Below are positions 24,283-35,884 of a stretch of DNA of 64,000 nucleotides, piece after piece. The notes under the pieces were generated by a model that did not search any database, had not been told where the DNA came from, and worked only from the letters and a program-made list of their open reading frames with translations. Source of the stretch: Phoma sp. XZ068. Taxonomy: Eukaryota > Ascomycota > Dothideomycetes > Pleosporales > Didymellaceae. Position numbers and translations under genes: made by a program. Positions within the stretch are counted from its first letter, which is position 1. The number at the start of each line of letters is the position of its first letter. The stretch covers positions 1,054,001 to 1,118,000 of the forward strand of contig RBKR01000019.1 in assembly GCA_004835665.1 (NCBI GenBank). The letters are read 5' to 3'.

Positions 24283-25556
24283 ATGGCTGCGGAGCATACT
24301 GGTTTACAACCACTCAATTTTTTCATGACTATATTTCCATTTCTCGTCTCGTCAGCCATTGTCGGTGTCCGGATATGGAAGAAAACGCGTGAAAGCAAAC
24401 TTGCAACAGGTACGACTACTAGAATGCGTGTATAATAGCTTCTCATAACACATTTAGACGACGTGCTCATTGTGGTTGCACAGATTATTGCAATAGGTCT
24501 AACGGCGGCAACATGCATATGTTAGTGGGACCTGTCGGAAAACCATGCTTTGGGCTTATTCTCCTTGCAGTTATTAAGAAGTCTTACACAGGATATCGAC
24601 TTGAAGACATCCCAACCGGTGCTTTGAACAAAGTGGAGGCATCCAAGGTATGTCCTTGGTCAATCTTGTGCAGTGCTGGTACTCTTACTGACGCATATTC
24701 ACAGTGGCGCTTTATCAATGCGGTATTATACAACCCGATTCTAGCTCTGATAAAGATCTCTTTCATCATCACCTTAATCAAACTTGAGTCACCTAGCGTG
24801 TGGGTCCAAGGTTCACTGTGGACTTTATTCACAGTGAACGTGATGTTCGGCATTGCTGGTACTCTCGTCGCACTTTTGAACTGTCGACCAATACCGAAGT
24901 TCTGGGACCGCACAATACCTGGAAGTTGTATGAACACTGCACAATACATCTATGGCACAATCAGCGTTACTATCATTACAGATGCATTGGTCTCGATTGT
25001 TCCAGCCTTCATCCTCTTTGGGCTGCAGATGCCACGAAAAACTAAGGCGCTTGTCATTAGTTTTCTTTCTCTCGGCCTGGTTGTCACTGGTATCGCCTCT
25101 TATCGGTTGTCGGTCTTTGTCAAAGTATTCAGTATGGAGAACCCTTTACAAAACGAGTCGCCATATAACGTACGAACTCCTTTATCGAACATCGAAGCAA
25201 GTCTGGCAGCCATAGCTGCGTGTGGGCCAACCCTCAAACATATATTGGGTCTTGTCATACCTGGGTTGGGCAGTAGTCAAAATCAGTCAAGAAGTGTGAT
25301 GCCAGAGTGGGACATGATGAGTCCAGGCCATTCAGACACCAGACGCAATTATCATGTCAAGGCAAATACGAATGTTTCCAAAAGTGAAAATGGTAGTAAC
25401 ATCGAGCTTGTAGATTCGTTGGTTTGGCCTATAGCGCTTGGGCAAAATTCACGAAATACTACAAAAGAAGAGAACGAAAGTGTCAGGACTGCAGTTTCCA
25501 CCATGGCTGGCAAGGGTAGCAAAGCATCCTGCGAAAAGCCCAGGTCACTGGTGTAG
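24283..25556 (+). CDS. Pth11-like / fungal rhodopsin-domain integral membrane protein
   Basis: Predicted 372-residue membrane protein with about seven helices. Exons 24283-24409, 24458-24520, 24571-24647 and 24705-25556; introns of 48, 50 and 57 bp, all phase-consistent. The N-terminal helix includes FLVSSAIVGVRIWKKTRES. A loop has GYRLEDIPTGALNK, and later helices include NPILALIKISFIITLIKL and LSLGLVVTGIASYRLSVF, the pattern of the fungal rhodopsin family (SatG/Pth11-like). A hydrophilic tail of about 100 residues follows. It lacks the extracellular CFEM cysteines of true Pth11. Such proteins are often surface receptors or encoded near secondary-metabolite loci; role here unknown. Confidence 0.82.
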
Positions 25557-25789
25557 CGTCAAAGACAGCATCTTATATCGAATTTTATGATTTAGCATTA
25601 ATCACAATGAAACACCCTCGATCTCACACCGATTGAAGCGTCCGTTTTTCAGCATTTAAATTGTCGAAATCTACGAACTGCTACTGAGCAATATAGCGTA
25701 CGAAACAGGAAATATCATAGCATGTAATGTAACCGCTAAAACGCTTAGAATTGATCCCATCCCAGTGTGAAGCTGCGGAATGAAAATAT

Positions 25790-26851
25790 CTACCATGCTA
25801 AAACCTCCTTCTGCGGCCCACATGCCAAACCCGTACAGATCTCCTCGTCTTCGTCGGCTTGATCAGGTGGACCCATACTCGCGGGCCGGGACGGCCAAAT
25901 CTCCTTACCTGCTGCCTTCTCCTGCTTGTAGTGCTCCGTGATAGTATCGCGAACAGCAGCTTGGAAGAACGTGGATGCAGCCTCAGCGGCTTTCTCTGAC
26001 TTTGAAGCGCCAGCGTAAGCATCGGTGATGACATTCCATTGGTTGTCGGAGCAGTCCTTGTGTCGGTAGATCTCGTAGTGTTTAGTCGTCTTGTTCGGCG
26101 CCTGGGGAAGGACCTTTTGAATCACGATGAACTTGGCGGATATTGTCGAGGAGGCGTTTGGGAAGTAGTACGTGCTTGTAGGGCTGAAGTCCTTTTCGAT
26201 TGATATGGGTATCGAATTGGTGGATCCGTTCTTCCAATTGAATTTCAGGTCTTCCTTCTTAAACTCCGAGTCGAATGTATAGTCGTCAAAGTTCACTTGC
26301 GAGTGCTGTTCTTGAGCATCTACATTGCTGAAGTGCTCTTCGAACAAGAGCTCTGGAGTCTCTTTCGCATCCATGTTGATCCAGATGAATCCATTGCTGT
26401 CAATCCTGGTGTGGCAACGGAAGAGGCTGTTTTGGTCCTTATCGAGATTCATCTCTTGGTATCCAGGGGCTTTTGCCAGCTTTCCATTGAGTCCGTAGGA
26501 CCACCCGTGATACCTGCAGGCAAGGATCTTATTGTTGCCAGCGCCCTCCTTCTCGATGACCGGATACGCGCGGTGTCTGCATACATTGTGGAAAGAGTTG
26601 ATGGCCCCTGTCCTGTCACGAGTGATTATGATATCATAACTTGCAAAGCTGTAACGGATCCAGTCACCAGTCTGAGTGAGGCGTGACTTGTGCGAAATGA
26701 ATAGCCACCTCTTCGAAAAGATTGCTCGACGCTCGAATTCGTACATCTCTTGCGAAGAATACCATGATGCCGGGAGTGTGTTTTTCGAGCTCTTATCATT
26801 GTCTGGAGCGCCATTGGTGGGACCGTTTAAGTAATGTTGGATGCTGCCCAT
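25790..26851 (-). CDS. Rieske [2Fe-2S] oxygenase-like protein lacking the catalytic iron motif
   Basis: Predicted 353-residue protein similar to fungal choline-monooxygenase/aromatic-ring-hydroxylase-like proteins; single exon. The start MGSIQHY at 26851 is chosen over an upstream in-frame ATG at 26929. The Rieske motif is intact: CxH at about residues 91-93 and CxxH at 112-115. After NWK (about 205-207) the family normally has a NxxECYHxxxxH iron-binding segment. Here the sequence goes straight to NGSTNSIPISIEKDF and then to STYYFPNASSTIS, which is the later conserved block. The C-terminal third is also short. The frame is open throughout, so this is either a diverged electron-transfer protein or a decaying gene without oxygenase activity. 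Divergent from the tyrosinase region. Confidence 0.8.
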   Translation of the reverse strand: MGSIQHYLNGPTNGAPDNDKSSKNTLPASWYSSQEMYEFERRAIFSKRWLFISHKSRLTQTGDWIRYSFASYDIIITRDRTGAINSFHNVCRHRAYPVIEKEGAGNNKILACRYHGWSYGLNGKLAKAPGYQEMNLDKDQNSLFRCHTRIDSNGFIWINMDAKETPELLFEEHFSNVDAQEQHSQVNFDDYTFDSEFKKEDLKFNWKNGSTNSIPISIEKDFSPTSTYYFPNASSTISAKFIVIQKVLPQAPNKTTKHYEIYRHKDCSDNQWNVITDAYAGASKSEKAAEAASTFFQAAVRDTITEHYKQEKAAGKEIWPSRPASMGPPDQADEDEEICTGLACGPQKEVLAW

Positions 26852-27283
26852 TTTGTTCCTCTTGTGCGTTTGTATAAAGAATGATGGAATTGAGAGGTGA
26901 CTGCACGTTGATAAGCAGCACTCGTGCACTGGCGCCCTAGAACGCTTTATATCCTTTCTATGTGTTCCATCGCGATTTCGTATCTTTGCGCATATCGCCC
27001 GACCTGATCATGCTGGCCATGGTAGATAGCTGGATATGGCCCCATGGGGTAGCCGGGAACGAGCCAGAGCCCCGAGAATACGCTAGCGGAAGTTCAGCCC
27101 CACCAGTGTTCACAACGATGTATCTTTCAGTCTCGAGCGCCGCTAAAACTCTCCCTCGAAAATCTGTAATAGAAGGACGAGGTAAAATTTAGGAGCAACT
27201 TGAGCCCGAAATCTTCCATAGCATTATGCAACACTCCCGTTCATCAACGTTGGTGTTCCTTTACCGTTGCAGTGAAATGCAGT

Positions 27284-27358
27284 CTGGCCAATCGCGTGTC
27301 TCACCCGGCTGGCCAATCGCATCAGTTCTTTTCATCACTGCACGGATCAACCAATCGC
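27284..27358. promoter_or_regulatory. Three CCAATCGC boxes upstream of the Rieske-like gene
   Basis: CCAATCGC occurs at 27288-27295, 27313-27320 and 27351-27358. The first two lie in an identical 12-mer, CTGGCCAATCGC, spaced 25 bp apart. They are 430-510 bp upstream of the Rieske-like start. CCAAT is the core bound by the fungal HapB/C/E complex; a role as its binding site is inferred. Confidence 0.4.
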
Positions 27359-28657
27359 ATGCCTACGATGTGAGAATGTAATTGAGCCGCGAAAAGTGTA
27401 AGGTCGGCGTCGCACATCCCGGCTCTTATTGTACGTATAACGGCGGTTCCGGTAAAAATGCCGTCGAGGAAATCTGTATACTTCGGAGAAGAGGAATACC
27501 TCGAACTGGCTCAGCTGACACGATCATCCGCATGATTACTAAATTCTTGCTGGGGCCAAGAGGCAGCTCGAGAACATCTGCATGGTTGCAAGTAGCTTTG
27601 CGTAAAAGTGCATCACTATCACAGATAACGGGCAAACCTACCTAGGTACTGTACCCTACCCAGCACCTCATCTTTGCGGAAAGGTCGAAGCATGCATGCC
27701 CTAAGATAGACATCCAGAATTACAATAACAGCAGTAATACCGAAGATCAATCCGGTCTTCGTTAATATAGCAAGAGCATTGGTAGACTAATTTACTCTGG
27801 TGTCATGGTCGACGCACTTGAAGGGCCGATGGGAGCGGATATGAGAGCCACCGAAATAGGTCTTGCTGGAGTTGGTCAAGTGAATCAAAAGTACCACACT
27901 CTCGCATGGATTCCTGGAAACAGCATATCAATTCGCCGCTTGAGCCGTCCGTCCATCCATCGTTATCACCGAAATCTCTTCGAAAGCTGGAGGTCAACCC
28001 TAGTCTATCTGCACGAAAATGTTTTGCTGATAGTTCCAAGGATCTGCTCACCTGGCAGTTCTCACGTCTCAGAGATGCTCTGGATGATTGAAAGTAAACT
28101 TTCGTGAGTTTTACGCCCATCTGGACTGATTTGTACGACACGACTCGTTTCCGGGACCCCTCCCCCCCCAGGAGGAGCAAATTAGTAGCGTCTTTCGCTC
28201 GCACAGCGCAATACAGGGGACTCTGCCTTATCTGGTGGATCAAAGCACCCTGTTTGAGAGGTTATCTATGCTAGCGGGACGCACTAACGAGGTACTGTAT
28301 TTACGCCCTTGCTCCCAAGCCTATTCCGTGAGATTTCCATCAGAAGCCTTCCGTGTTTGGTCGAGTACGTCAAAATATGATCCAAATTTGGCCATGCAGA
28401 AGCGTTCAGCGCATCCGTGGCTCTTTTCACATAGCCAATGGGGGTACTATTGGATTCAAGCACCCCGGCCTTCAGCAGGTTTCAACGAGATTGCTAGGAA
28501 TAACCACAAGCGAGAATCCTCATTTCTGAAGTGAGCTGCTATATTTAACTACAGATTAAATCATTATCCTTCGGCATATCCTGTCGGCTACACATATCAC
28601 AAACTCGCGTCAATCAATGACGCACAGTTCTGCCAAGCTTTGAAGCATTCCCCACAT

Positions 28658-28701
28658 TTACTCCGAGCTTTCTCTGCACTTACTCCGGGCCTTCTCTGCA
28701 T
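28658..28701. repeat. Two-copy 22-bp imperfect tandem repeat
   Basis: Units 28658-28679 and 28680-28701 share the pattern TTACTCCG(A/G)GC(T/C)TTCTCTGCA and differ only by transitions plus the last base. Confidence 0.75.
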
Positions 28702-29201
28702 ATGAGGATGCACCGAAAATTTGCCGTAGAAGACACACATTTGAGAATAAGTTCAGGTGATCTAATACACGTGGTGTAGCATTTTCCTTAACACAAGGTA
28801 AGAAGGCAATCGGCCCGCTTTCCATCCAGCCGTCAGCTTGAGCTTAACCCACACACAAGTTCCTGTCTCTGTACCTCCCTCAAACTCAGTGCACAGATTC
28901 ACCGGGGCACACCGAGCTTAACATTTATCCGAGATAGTCGAGTCAGTTAAGCATTGTGGCAGCACAGCTTGCTTCTCGTATCAGTGTTGGGCCCTTGTCA
29001 ACGTACCCATTCTTACGTTAAGCAGCTACTGCAACTAACTGTATTCTGACTGTGGATATGCACACGGATCTTTCAATCACTGACAGCTTGGGGATTGTAC
29101 AGCAGCAACCGGGTACTTATATTTCCGTGCGCCTAGAGTTGACCTACCACACAATTCTTTTCGTACCTGCATCCTACCCTCTTGCATAGCCTTGATTCAT
29201 C

Positions 29202-30534
29202 ATGCGTCTGGCCATAGCAGCTACAGTCGCCACTGCAGTATTCAGTAGTGTAGATGCTGCCTTCATGGAGAGTGATATTCTCGCTGCAGCTGGTCTCGCA
29301 AAGCTGGGTCTACATGTAGCCACCAATGGTTACTCCAACCCCGAAAAATGTACACTCGAGAACGTGTCAGTAAGACGAGAGTGGTACGTTACGTTAATAC
29401 GTACCTAGGTCATTGCTTACATACTACAGGTCTATCTTTACAAAAGCAGAAAAATTGAACTACATCGAAGCTGTCAAGTGCTTAGCAAAGAAACCAGCAA
29501 AGACACCTGCAGCGATTGCTGCGGGTGCAAAGAGTAGATATGACGACTTTGTTGTTACACATATCCTTCAAGGACTCAGCATACACCAGACTGGAAATTT
29601 TCTCACCTGGCACCGTTACTACATATGGGCCTATGAGCAAGTGCTTCGCAATGAGTGTGGATACAAAGGCTACCAACCATACCAGAATTGGGCATGGTGG
29701 GCAGAGGATCCTACGAAATCTCCAGTATTCGACGGCAGTGAAACAAGTTTATCTGGAGATGGTGCCTATGTTGCTAATCGCACAGGCTTTTGCCTTCCAA
29801 CCAAAGCCCGCTGTTTCGTAACTCTCGAGCCGCAGAATGGAGGTGGCTGTGTCAAGTCTGGCCCCATGAAGGAGTAAGTGCAACCGCTCGTTCCCCGCCA
29901 ACCAAATTAGAGTGAAACCGTTATGCATCACAAAATGCTAACCTGAAGCCAGTTGGAAAGTCAACATTGGTCCTCTCGACACCAAACTTGAGGGCGTCAA
30001 GCCGAATCCGCAAGCAGACGGTCTCGGCTACAATCCCCGATGCTTAACTCGCGACCTCAGCAAGCAGGCTTCGAGCTTTTCAACCGACGAAAAGGTCGCC
30101 TTCCTCATAAAGAACTCCACAAATATCAAGAGTTTCCAGTCTTTGATGCAGGATATCATTCCCGGCTCGATCGGTACTCACGGTGCTGGTCATTACACAA
30201 TCGGTGGCGATTCTGGCACTGATTTTTACAACTCACCAGCTGATCCCGCCTTCTTTCTTCACCACGTTAGTCATTAGCCCTTTGGTTTTGTTCTTGAGCA
30301 CCAACTAACAGGTTGCAGGCTATGGTTGACAAGGTTTGGTGGACATGGCAGAACTTTGATGTGAAAAGGAGGACGCATGTTATTTCCGGTACAACCACAT
30401 TATCGAACGACCCTCCCAGCCGCAACACCACACTGCAGGATGATTTGTACCTTGGACATGTTGGGTTCCCAAACATTACAATCGATGATGCCACAAGCAC
30501 ACTTGGAGGGCCGTTCTGCTACATCTACGCGTAA
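29202..30534 (+). CDS. Tyrosinase / polyphenol oxidase (type-3 copper enzyme)
   Basis: Predicted 384-residue secreted copper oxidase that hydroxylates monophenols and/or oxidises catechols. Exons 29202-29383, 29430-29873, 29953-30265 and 30319-30534; introns of 46, 79 and 53 bp. An N-terminal signal peptide ends near SSVDA (about residue 19). CuA ligands are His105, His113 and His122 in HILQGLSIHQ...TWHRYY; CuB ligands are His285, His289 and His312 or 313 in HGAGHY...DPAFFLHH, so all six are present. The protein lacks the long C-terminal lid domain of mushroom-type tyrosinase and so resembles the short secreted fungal type. The GTAAGG at the stop codon could be a further donor, which would add a short C-terminal exon. 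Confidence 0.9.
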
Positions 30535-31120
30535 GGTAGAGTGTTTTCAGGGTGACGAGAGGTTACAATACTGAATATTAGTTATGTTGCAAACTGAAGT
30601 TAGTTTCTATTACAGTTCAATTTCAATGGAGGGTTATTGTCCTACCAACGAGACAGACTGCGAGTCATGTCTGGGAAAGGGCCGATGCACGGTTATGGCG
30701 CGAACAGCCTCTAGCGAGCCTGTTCGGCGCCTTATTTCAACCTCGAATTTCAGTTCGGCCCTGATACTTCTAAACCAAAACCTCTAAGATAGGATGTATA
30801 CGACGCTGCCGGAATTAACGATTTACAAAACCGCGCTAGTGCACCCAAGAAGAACTTTCTGGCTTCTGCGAATCATATGACTAGAGCTATAGAAATAGCA
30901 GGACGCGATAGGACTGCATAGAGCACTGGTCCGGTATCTGGTTTGTCAGCCTCACGGCGAAGACGGACTTTGTTTACCGGTGGATCGTGGTTCCCAGCGC
31001 CGAGTGGACCCTGGACGCGATGACCTCATCAGAATTAATAATGCAGATCGTGATTCGTATAAACAACAACACGCTCACAAGCTCAAGTGGACACAGAAGC
31101 AATATTCACATATTGGCGTC
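30535..31120. other. Intergenic between tyrosinase and NmrA-like gene
   Basis: Possibly includes a short remnant of coding sequence near 30600-30770, in a frame interrupted by stops, that I do not recognise. No supported gene. Confidence 0.35.
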
Positions 31121-32111
31121 ATGGTGATTGCTCTTACAAGCGCAACAGGCAAGCTCGGCGGCGCTGTGCTGCACGCCGTCCTTGAGAATAGGCTCATCGA
31201 CCCAAACGAGCTGATTATCTGCGTATGTCTATTCGGATTATTCATTATGGTACAAGCCCTTATATCTCCTCCAGACGTCTTCAGACCCAAATGACTCGCG
31301 CTTCGATTCCCTTCGCAGCCAATCCATCACCCTGCGGCAAGCTAACTTCGATGATGCTTCCTCGCTGACCCGTGCCTACGCGGGTTGCGACAAGCTCTTT
31401 CTCGCCTCCACACCGCGCATTGAGATGGACTACAACGACGCGCCGCTCTGGCACGGCCGCGAGAAACACCACCGCGCCGCCATTGACGCCGCCGTCCAAG
31501 CAGGCGTACAGCACATCTACTATACATCCCTTGCCTTTGCGAATCCAAGCAAAGCTGCCGTCATGCGCGCGCATATCAGGACAGAGAAGTACTTGCACGA
31601 TCTGGAGAAGGGGGGGAAAGTGAAGATCACGATTATTAGGGAGGGCTTGTACAACGAGAGTTGGCCGCTGTACTTCGGATATTACTTCGGCCTTAAGAAT
31701 GAGACGAGGGGGAAGGTTGTAGTTGCGGGTGATGGGCCAGTGAGCTGGACTAGTATCCCCGACATGGCCTTTGGAACCGCGAAGGTGCTTGCTGCGCCGA
31801 GCGAGACCTGGAGCGGTAAGACATTTTACCTGAGCCAGAAGAAGACGTGGACGCTAAAAGACATTGCACGACTTGTAAGCAAGGCGAGGAAAGAGGATGT
31901 CAAGCTTAAGATTGTGAGCAGGAAGGAGTATGAGAATTTTTATGCACAAAGAGGTACGGAGCGCGCAAGTGTCGAATGGTGGAGTAGCTCGTACGATGCA
32001 TTGGAAGCCGGGGAATGTGCCATCGACGACCCGACGCTGGAGGATATATTGAAAGAGGCGGGCAAGACCCCGACACCGCTTGAGACCACCATCGATGAGA
32101 TGCTGAAGTAG
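31121..32111 (+). CDS. NmrA-like / atypical short-chain dehydrogenase, NAD(P)-binding
   Basis: Predicted 312-residue protein. Exons 31121-31222 and 31275-32111 with a 52-bp intron, phase 0. The Rossmann motif TSATGKLGG begins at about residue 6 and is followed by a typical second strand (ELIIC|TSSDP). Middle segments HIYYTSLAF and IREGLYNESWPLYFGYYF resemble NmrA-like and NAD(P)H-quinone-reductase-like (QOR2/azoreductase) SDRs, which lack the SDR YxxxK catalytic pair. Such proteins act as redox sensors or reductases. It is the last of the accessory 21-32 kb group. Substrate and role not inferable. Confidence 0.85.
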
Positions 32112-32195
32112 AGAATACGGTCAACACTTTCATAAAAGACACCATTTTCCAATCCCCTCTTTTCCCAAGGGTCCATCGTTCACGCAGCGATGCCA

Positions 32196-32795
32196 TTAAC
32201 ACGCCCTCCAGCCTAGAAACGGAACTGGAAATCCCTCTTTCCCTAGCCGCTTTCTTCTCACGCCGTCCATCTCCGCCAGTAAATCCGCTCTCGTCCCTGT
32301 CTTGATTTGTTTCTTACAACTGGCATTTTCGCCAGCACTTTCCTTGCCCTGCTCTTCTTTAGTAACATTTTCTTTCTTAGCAGCGACCTCTTCGGCAGCG
32401 TTCTCCAACTCGATCCGCGCCACCCGTCGCGCAAGAACAGCCCACATATCCTCGTCCTCCATGGGCGCACCATCCATGTACTTTTTCTCTAGCAACAGCC
32501 ATTTGTCTTCGTCAGTGGGTGGCGAAGGAGGTAGTATGATGGATTTAGTCTCGACAACTTCCACGTCTGATATAATATTTGCAGCCTCGTCATCGTCGGC
32601 CGTCGACGGGGTTGCTGGTGGAAGTCCCGCGGCCGGACCCTTGTTACTTTGTTGAGTGGACGAGGCAGCAATCAGCGTGAGTGTATGCCTCGCTCGCGCT
32701 GGACAGCCAGGTAGGTCGGCGATGACCTTGGGATCGGTGCTGCGTTGGCGGGTTTTGGGGTTGGATGCAATGCGGCAAGGTGGTGGGCTTGACAT
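32196..32795 (-). CDS. Hypothetical protein, charged
   Basis: Single-exon frame of 199 residues starting with ATG at 32795; not recognised. It begins with a Pro/Arg/Ser-rich, probably disordered segment, has an acidic stretch with DEDKWLLLEKKY and EDEDMWAVLARRV repeats of aromatic-charged character at about residues 95-120, and then an alpha-helical Glu/Lys-rich segment, with a hydrophobic C-terminus. Convergent with the NmrA-like gene (84 bp between stops). A functional gene is likely because the frame is long and codon use is even. Confidence 0.55.
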   Translation of the reverse strand: MSSPPPCRIASNPKTRQRSTDPKVIADLPGCPARARHTLTLIAASSTQQSNKGPAAGLPPATPSTADDDEAANIISDVEVVETKSIILPPSPPTDEDKWLLLEKKYMDGAPMEDEDMWAVLARRVARIELENAAEEVAAKKENVTKEEQGKESAGENASCKKQIKTGTRADLLAEMDGVRRKRLGKEGFPVPFLGWRAC

Positions 32796-33329
32796 CTTTG
32801 AGACTGGACAAAGGGTTGGGAAAGAGTAGACTTTTGTGAATAGGATGCAACCTAGACTATGATTGGGTCGGATTGGTTGAGCAAGGTGTTGTATGAAGAG
32901 TTAAGGTCGTTCAGAGTTAAGAAGATATAGGACTTCGGAGGACTGTGTTGAGCAGAGGGAGGGAAAGGGTATGTATCAGATGTATGGAGTTGATCAGTAG
33001 AAACCATGGTTCAGCTTTCTACAGTCTGGTTATGTGTAGCATCTGGTAGTTTTCGGGGCGTTGCAAAACTGCTGCTTGGAAACTGAATCTCAACTTGTAG
33101 GCGCAAAGGTGGTTCAATACTCCTCGGTACCACAAGCTGCTCAACCACACAGCCCAGTTTCACAACACCAACTGTAAATATATTTACGTATTCGTTCTTG
33201 CACAAGGCAGAATTCTCAATCGAATTTCAAGTCTGCGGTTCATTATTCTGATCTACAAACGCCGAGCGCACAAGGGAGGTATCCAAAATGTTTAGCACAC
33301 ATGTGTGATCCTAACGCGCAATGCCCAAA
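32796..33329. other. Intergenic, no gene seen
   Basis: Upstream region of the 199-residue hypothetical gene and downstream of the 148-residue one. No family features in either strand. Confidence 0.4.
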
Positions 33330-33831
33330 TCAATCCGTCTTTCGTCTGTGTACGCCATTTATACTGCCGTTGGCATGGTTTTCAGTATCGTTGGGAGGTT
33401 GTGAATGTGCCTGGTGCCCTAAGCGGTGCAGATATTCCTTGACCTCGAGGCCAATCTTGAGTGACTGCTCTTCGTATTTCTGGATAGCAGTGTCATCTAT
33501 TGAAGAACGATGTTGAATTATGCAATCGTGAAGGTGTATCGTAGCCCTGAAAAGGGCTACTAGTTCTTTTGCGCGTTGCCGAATGGCGATGTCATGATTC
33601 CAGTTGAGCTTAAGATTTGTCACCCTGCCTTCCTTTTGATCGGTCACAATCAGACTTGTCGACTTGGCTCTCTTGCGACTTTGTCCTGTATTTGAATTCT
33701 GGCCTCTGAGGCTTGATGACGAACATTTGCATGTTGCTAGCCTTTTCGTTGGCTTTGGATGTCGGGGTGCAGCGTTGCTCAAATATTTTGGCGGAGAGCG
33801 AGCGCGCGAATTGGATGCTGCCGAAGCCCAT
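33330..33831 (-). CDS. Hypothetical protein with GFxSIxFARxLSA N-terminal motif
   Basis: Predicted 148 residues. Exons 33831-33680 and 33624-33330; the 55-bp intron has a weak GTCGCA donor but a good branch-like TTGTGACC and keeps frame (phase 2). It opens with MGFGSIQFARSLSAKI, closely resembling the start of the gene at 35885 on the other strand. A helical, charged middle segment (IAIRQRAKELVALFR) and a hydrophilic C-terminus follow; no domain recognised. The plain continuation of the first frame would end after 73 residues, so the spliced model is preferred. Confidence 0.5.
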
Positions 33832-35884
33832 TCTGGCGTATTGGCAAGAATTTTGAAATGGTAGTTTGTATCGCTGAGTTGTTGAGCCAACCTCGAGGTC
33901 ATGAGGCGTTGAAGTAATAAGAAGGTAATTCGAAGAGGGATACTCAATCTTGCTGTGAGTGTCCAGGAGTAGGTTGTGATGATGAGTTTGTAAAGCATTT
34001 CAAACGGCAATGCAGGTATGGTTCAAACTAGCCTTATAGAAATAATGTCTGAGGCGCCACTTGCAAACGGACCCTGCTGAGTTGCCAGGTAGTAACATAG
34101 ATCAGGGTTCACTATGATCCAAGAACCAAGCGGATCACTTATCAAAACAGTGGCTTCACACTCGGTATCAGAAAGCCATAGCTTGAAACAATTTAGGCCT
34201 TGCCACAGCTGATCTCCTTGCCCCCAATTATAGCCAGAATTAATTCTACGTCAGGATTACTCCACAGCTATCCAGAAGCCTCCTAGCCGCTACCCATCCG
34301 CCAGTTTGATACATTGAAGCCTAAATCGCGATAGTGGTACTGATTAACTACAGTTCTAGGCTTAAACCATACATGACGCTCCTTGCAGCAAGGAGGAAAG
34401 CGTAGATTCGGGTAGCATCATCGCGGCCTCCAAGCCCATGAGAAGCAGGCAAGCATATTTGGAGGAAGTGGCTGGTATTGTCGGGTTACTGTGTATGCCT
34501 GAAGCTGGATGGATCATAGCCCAGGTCAGTGACAGCAATGGTGGCGGTGTGATGATGAAAGGATAATCGTGTTGTACTTAATTATTCTTTATACAAAAAA
34601 TCTTTGATATGGACTTTTTGAGATAAGATCGTGTTCATAGCGCCGAGTAATTGATGTTATTGTCATGGTGAAGTTACGGAGCCTTGTCAGATCAAAGACG
34701 CTTCTGAAGACATCACAGATCCGTCCACTTGATCTTGCCTTGTCTTTGCCGAGAACGACCTTACCACCACCGACATCATCTCGTTTATGCGGAGACTTGG
34801 GTCCAAACAGTGCTAATCAGCCCAAACATTCTTGAGATCCCGACTTCAAGAGCTTTGTCTACACTACGTCAGCTTGAGAACTCTGTCGCTGTCATATCGA
34901 ATAGCTACTCGAGCTGTTGAACGAGTTTTTAGGACTACCTATAGCCCCACAAACTCAACATTGCCATTGTTTAGTGCAAAGTGCTAGGCGGAGGCAAAAG
35001 TAATCCATAACTCTCATCTAGAGCTGCAGACGGGTTCCTTATTCTAACAATGTTAAAAATACTGATGATGCAGTGAGACAAACAGCTTGGGTACGTGAAA
35101 GCCCGTCCTCCACTTTTCCACACTTTGACGATTTCTGGAAATGACATCCGCCTTGTCTGTATTTGTTCTCACGCGTGTCAGCCTCTACCACATGAATTTA
35201 CCTTGTACACCATTTGAGCAGTTTGAAAAGTTCTGATTCTGCTCTAGACATAAATTAAGGCACATTATGAACAACAATGGCTAACTGACGTGGATTTACC
35301 TGCCAGAAACCGGTACAGTGACTCGCCATATTCTCCAACCCTTGAAGTCCCATTACGAGATTTAATATTCCAGCATACCTACATTTATACCACTTCAGTC
35401 AATTCGAACTCAAGCAGAAAAAAAACTCTTCGAAGTAAGGAAAACCGGATAAACTCAGAGAAACAGTCCACACACGTCTGCCCCACGAGGAGCCTTCTCT
35501 CGCCCTCTAAACCCTTACACACCTAATATTCAAGAGGTTTTCATTATCGCCTCGAATCAAACTTTCTAACGAAATTAAACAAACTCCGAAAATATGTACG
35601 ACCACAGCCATGTATCTTGGTAGACCCACTTGTCGAACCAAAAAACACATACCAAAGCAATACTCTTACCCACGGTAAAGCAGGACCCCCAAAAGAATTA
35701 CTTCGATTGCACTGTATATTAAGAACAATCTTCTCTCCTTTCAACCCATACCAACCCCTCCATCATCCGCTTCATCTACACTCGCAAATCTCAGCCAATC
35801 CATCACAAACTCCAGCCGTAACCCATTTAACCACCAAAATAAAAGTGTCTTACATTTAACCAACCAATCACCAATAAAATCAAA
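33832..35884. other. Divergent intergenic region of about 2 kb
   Basis: Lies between the two genes that share a GFxSIxFAR start. A+T-rich, with no supported gene; open frames such as 34729-34920 have no features. Confidence 0.4.

Larger units (their letters stand above)
26852..29201. other. Gene-poor interval of about 2.35 kb
   Basis: No supported gene. It contains three CCAATCGC boxes (27288-27358), a C-tract near 28158-28170 and an imperfect tandem repeat at 28658-28701. Open frames such as 27805-28107 show no family features. Some of the segment may be degraded DNA. Confidence 0.4.
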
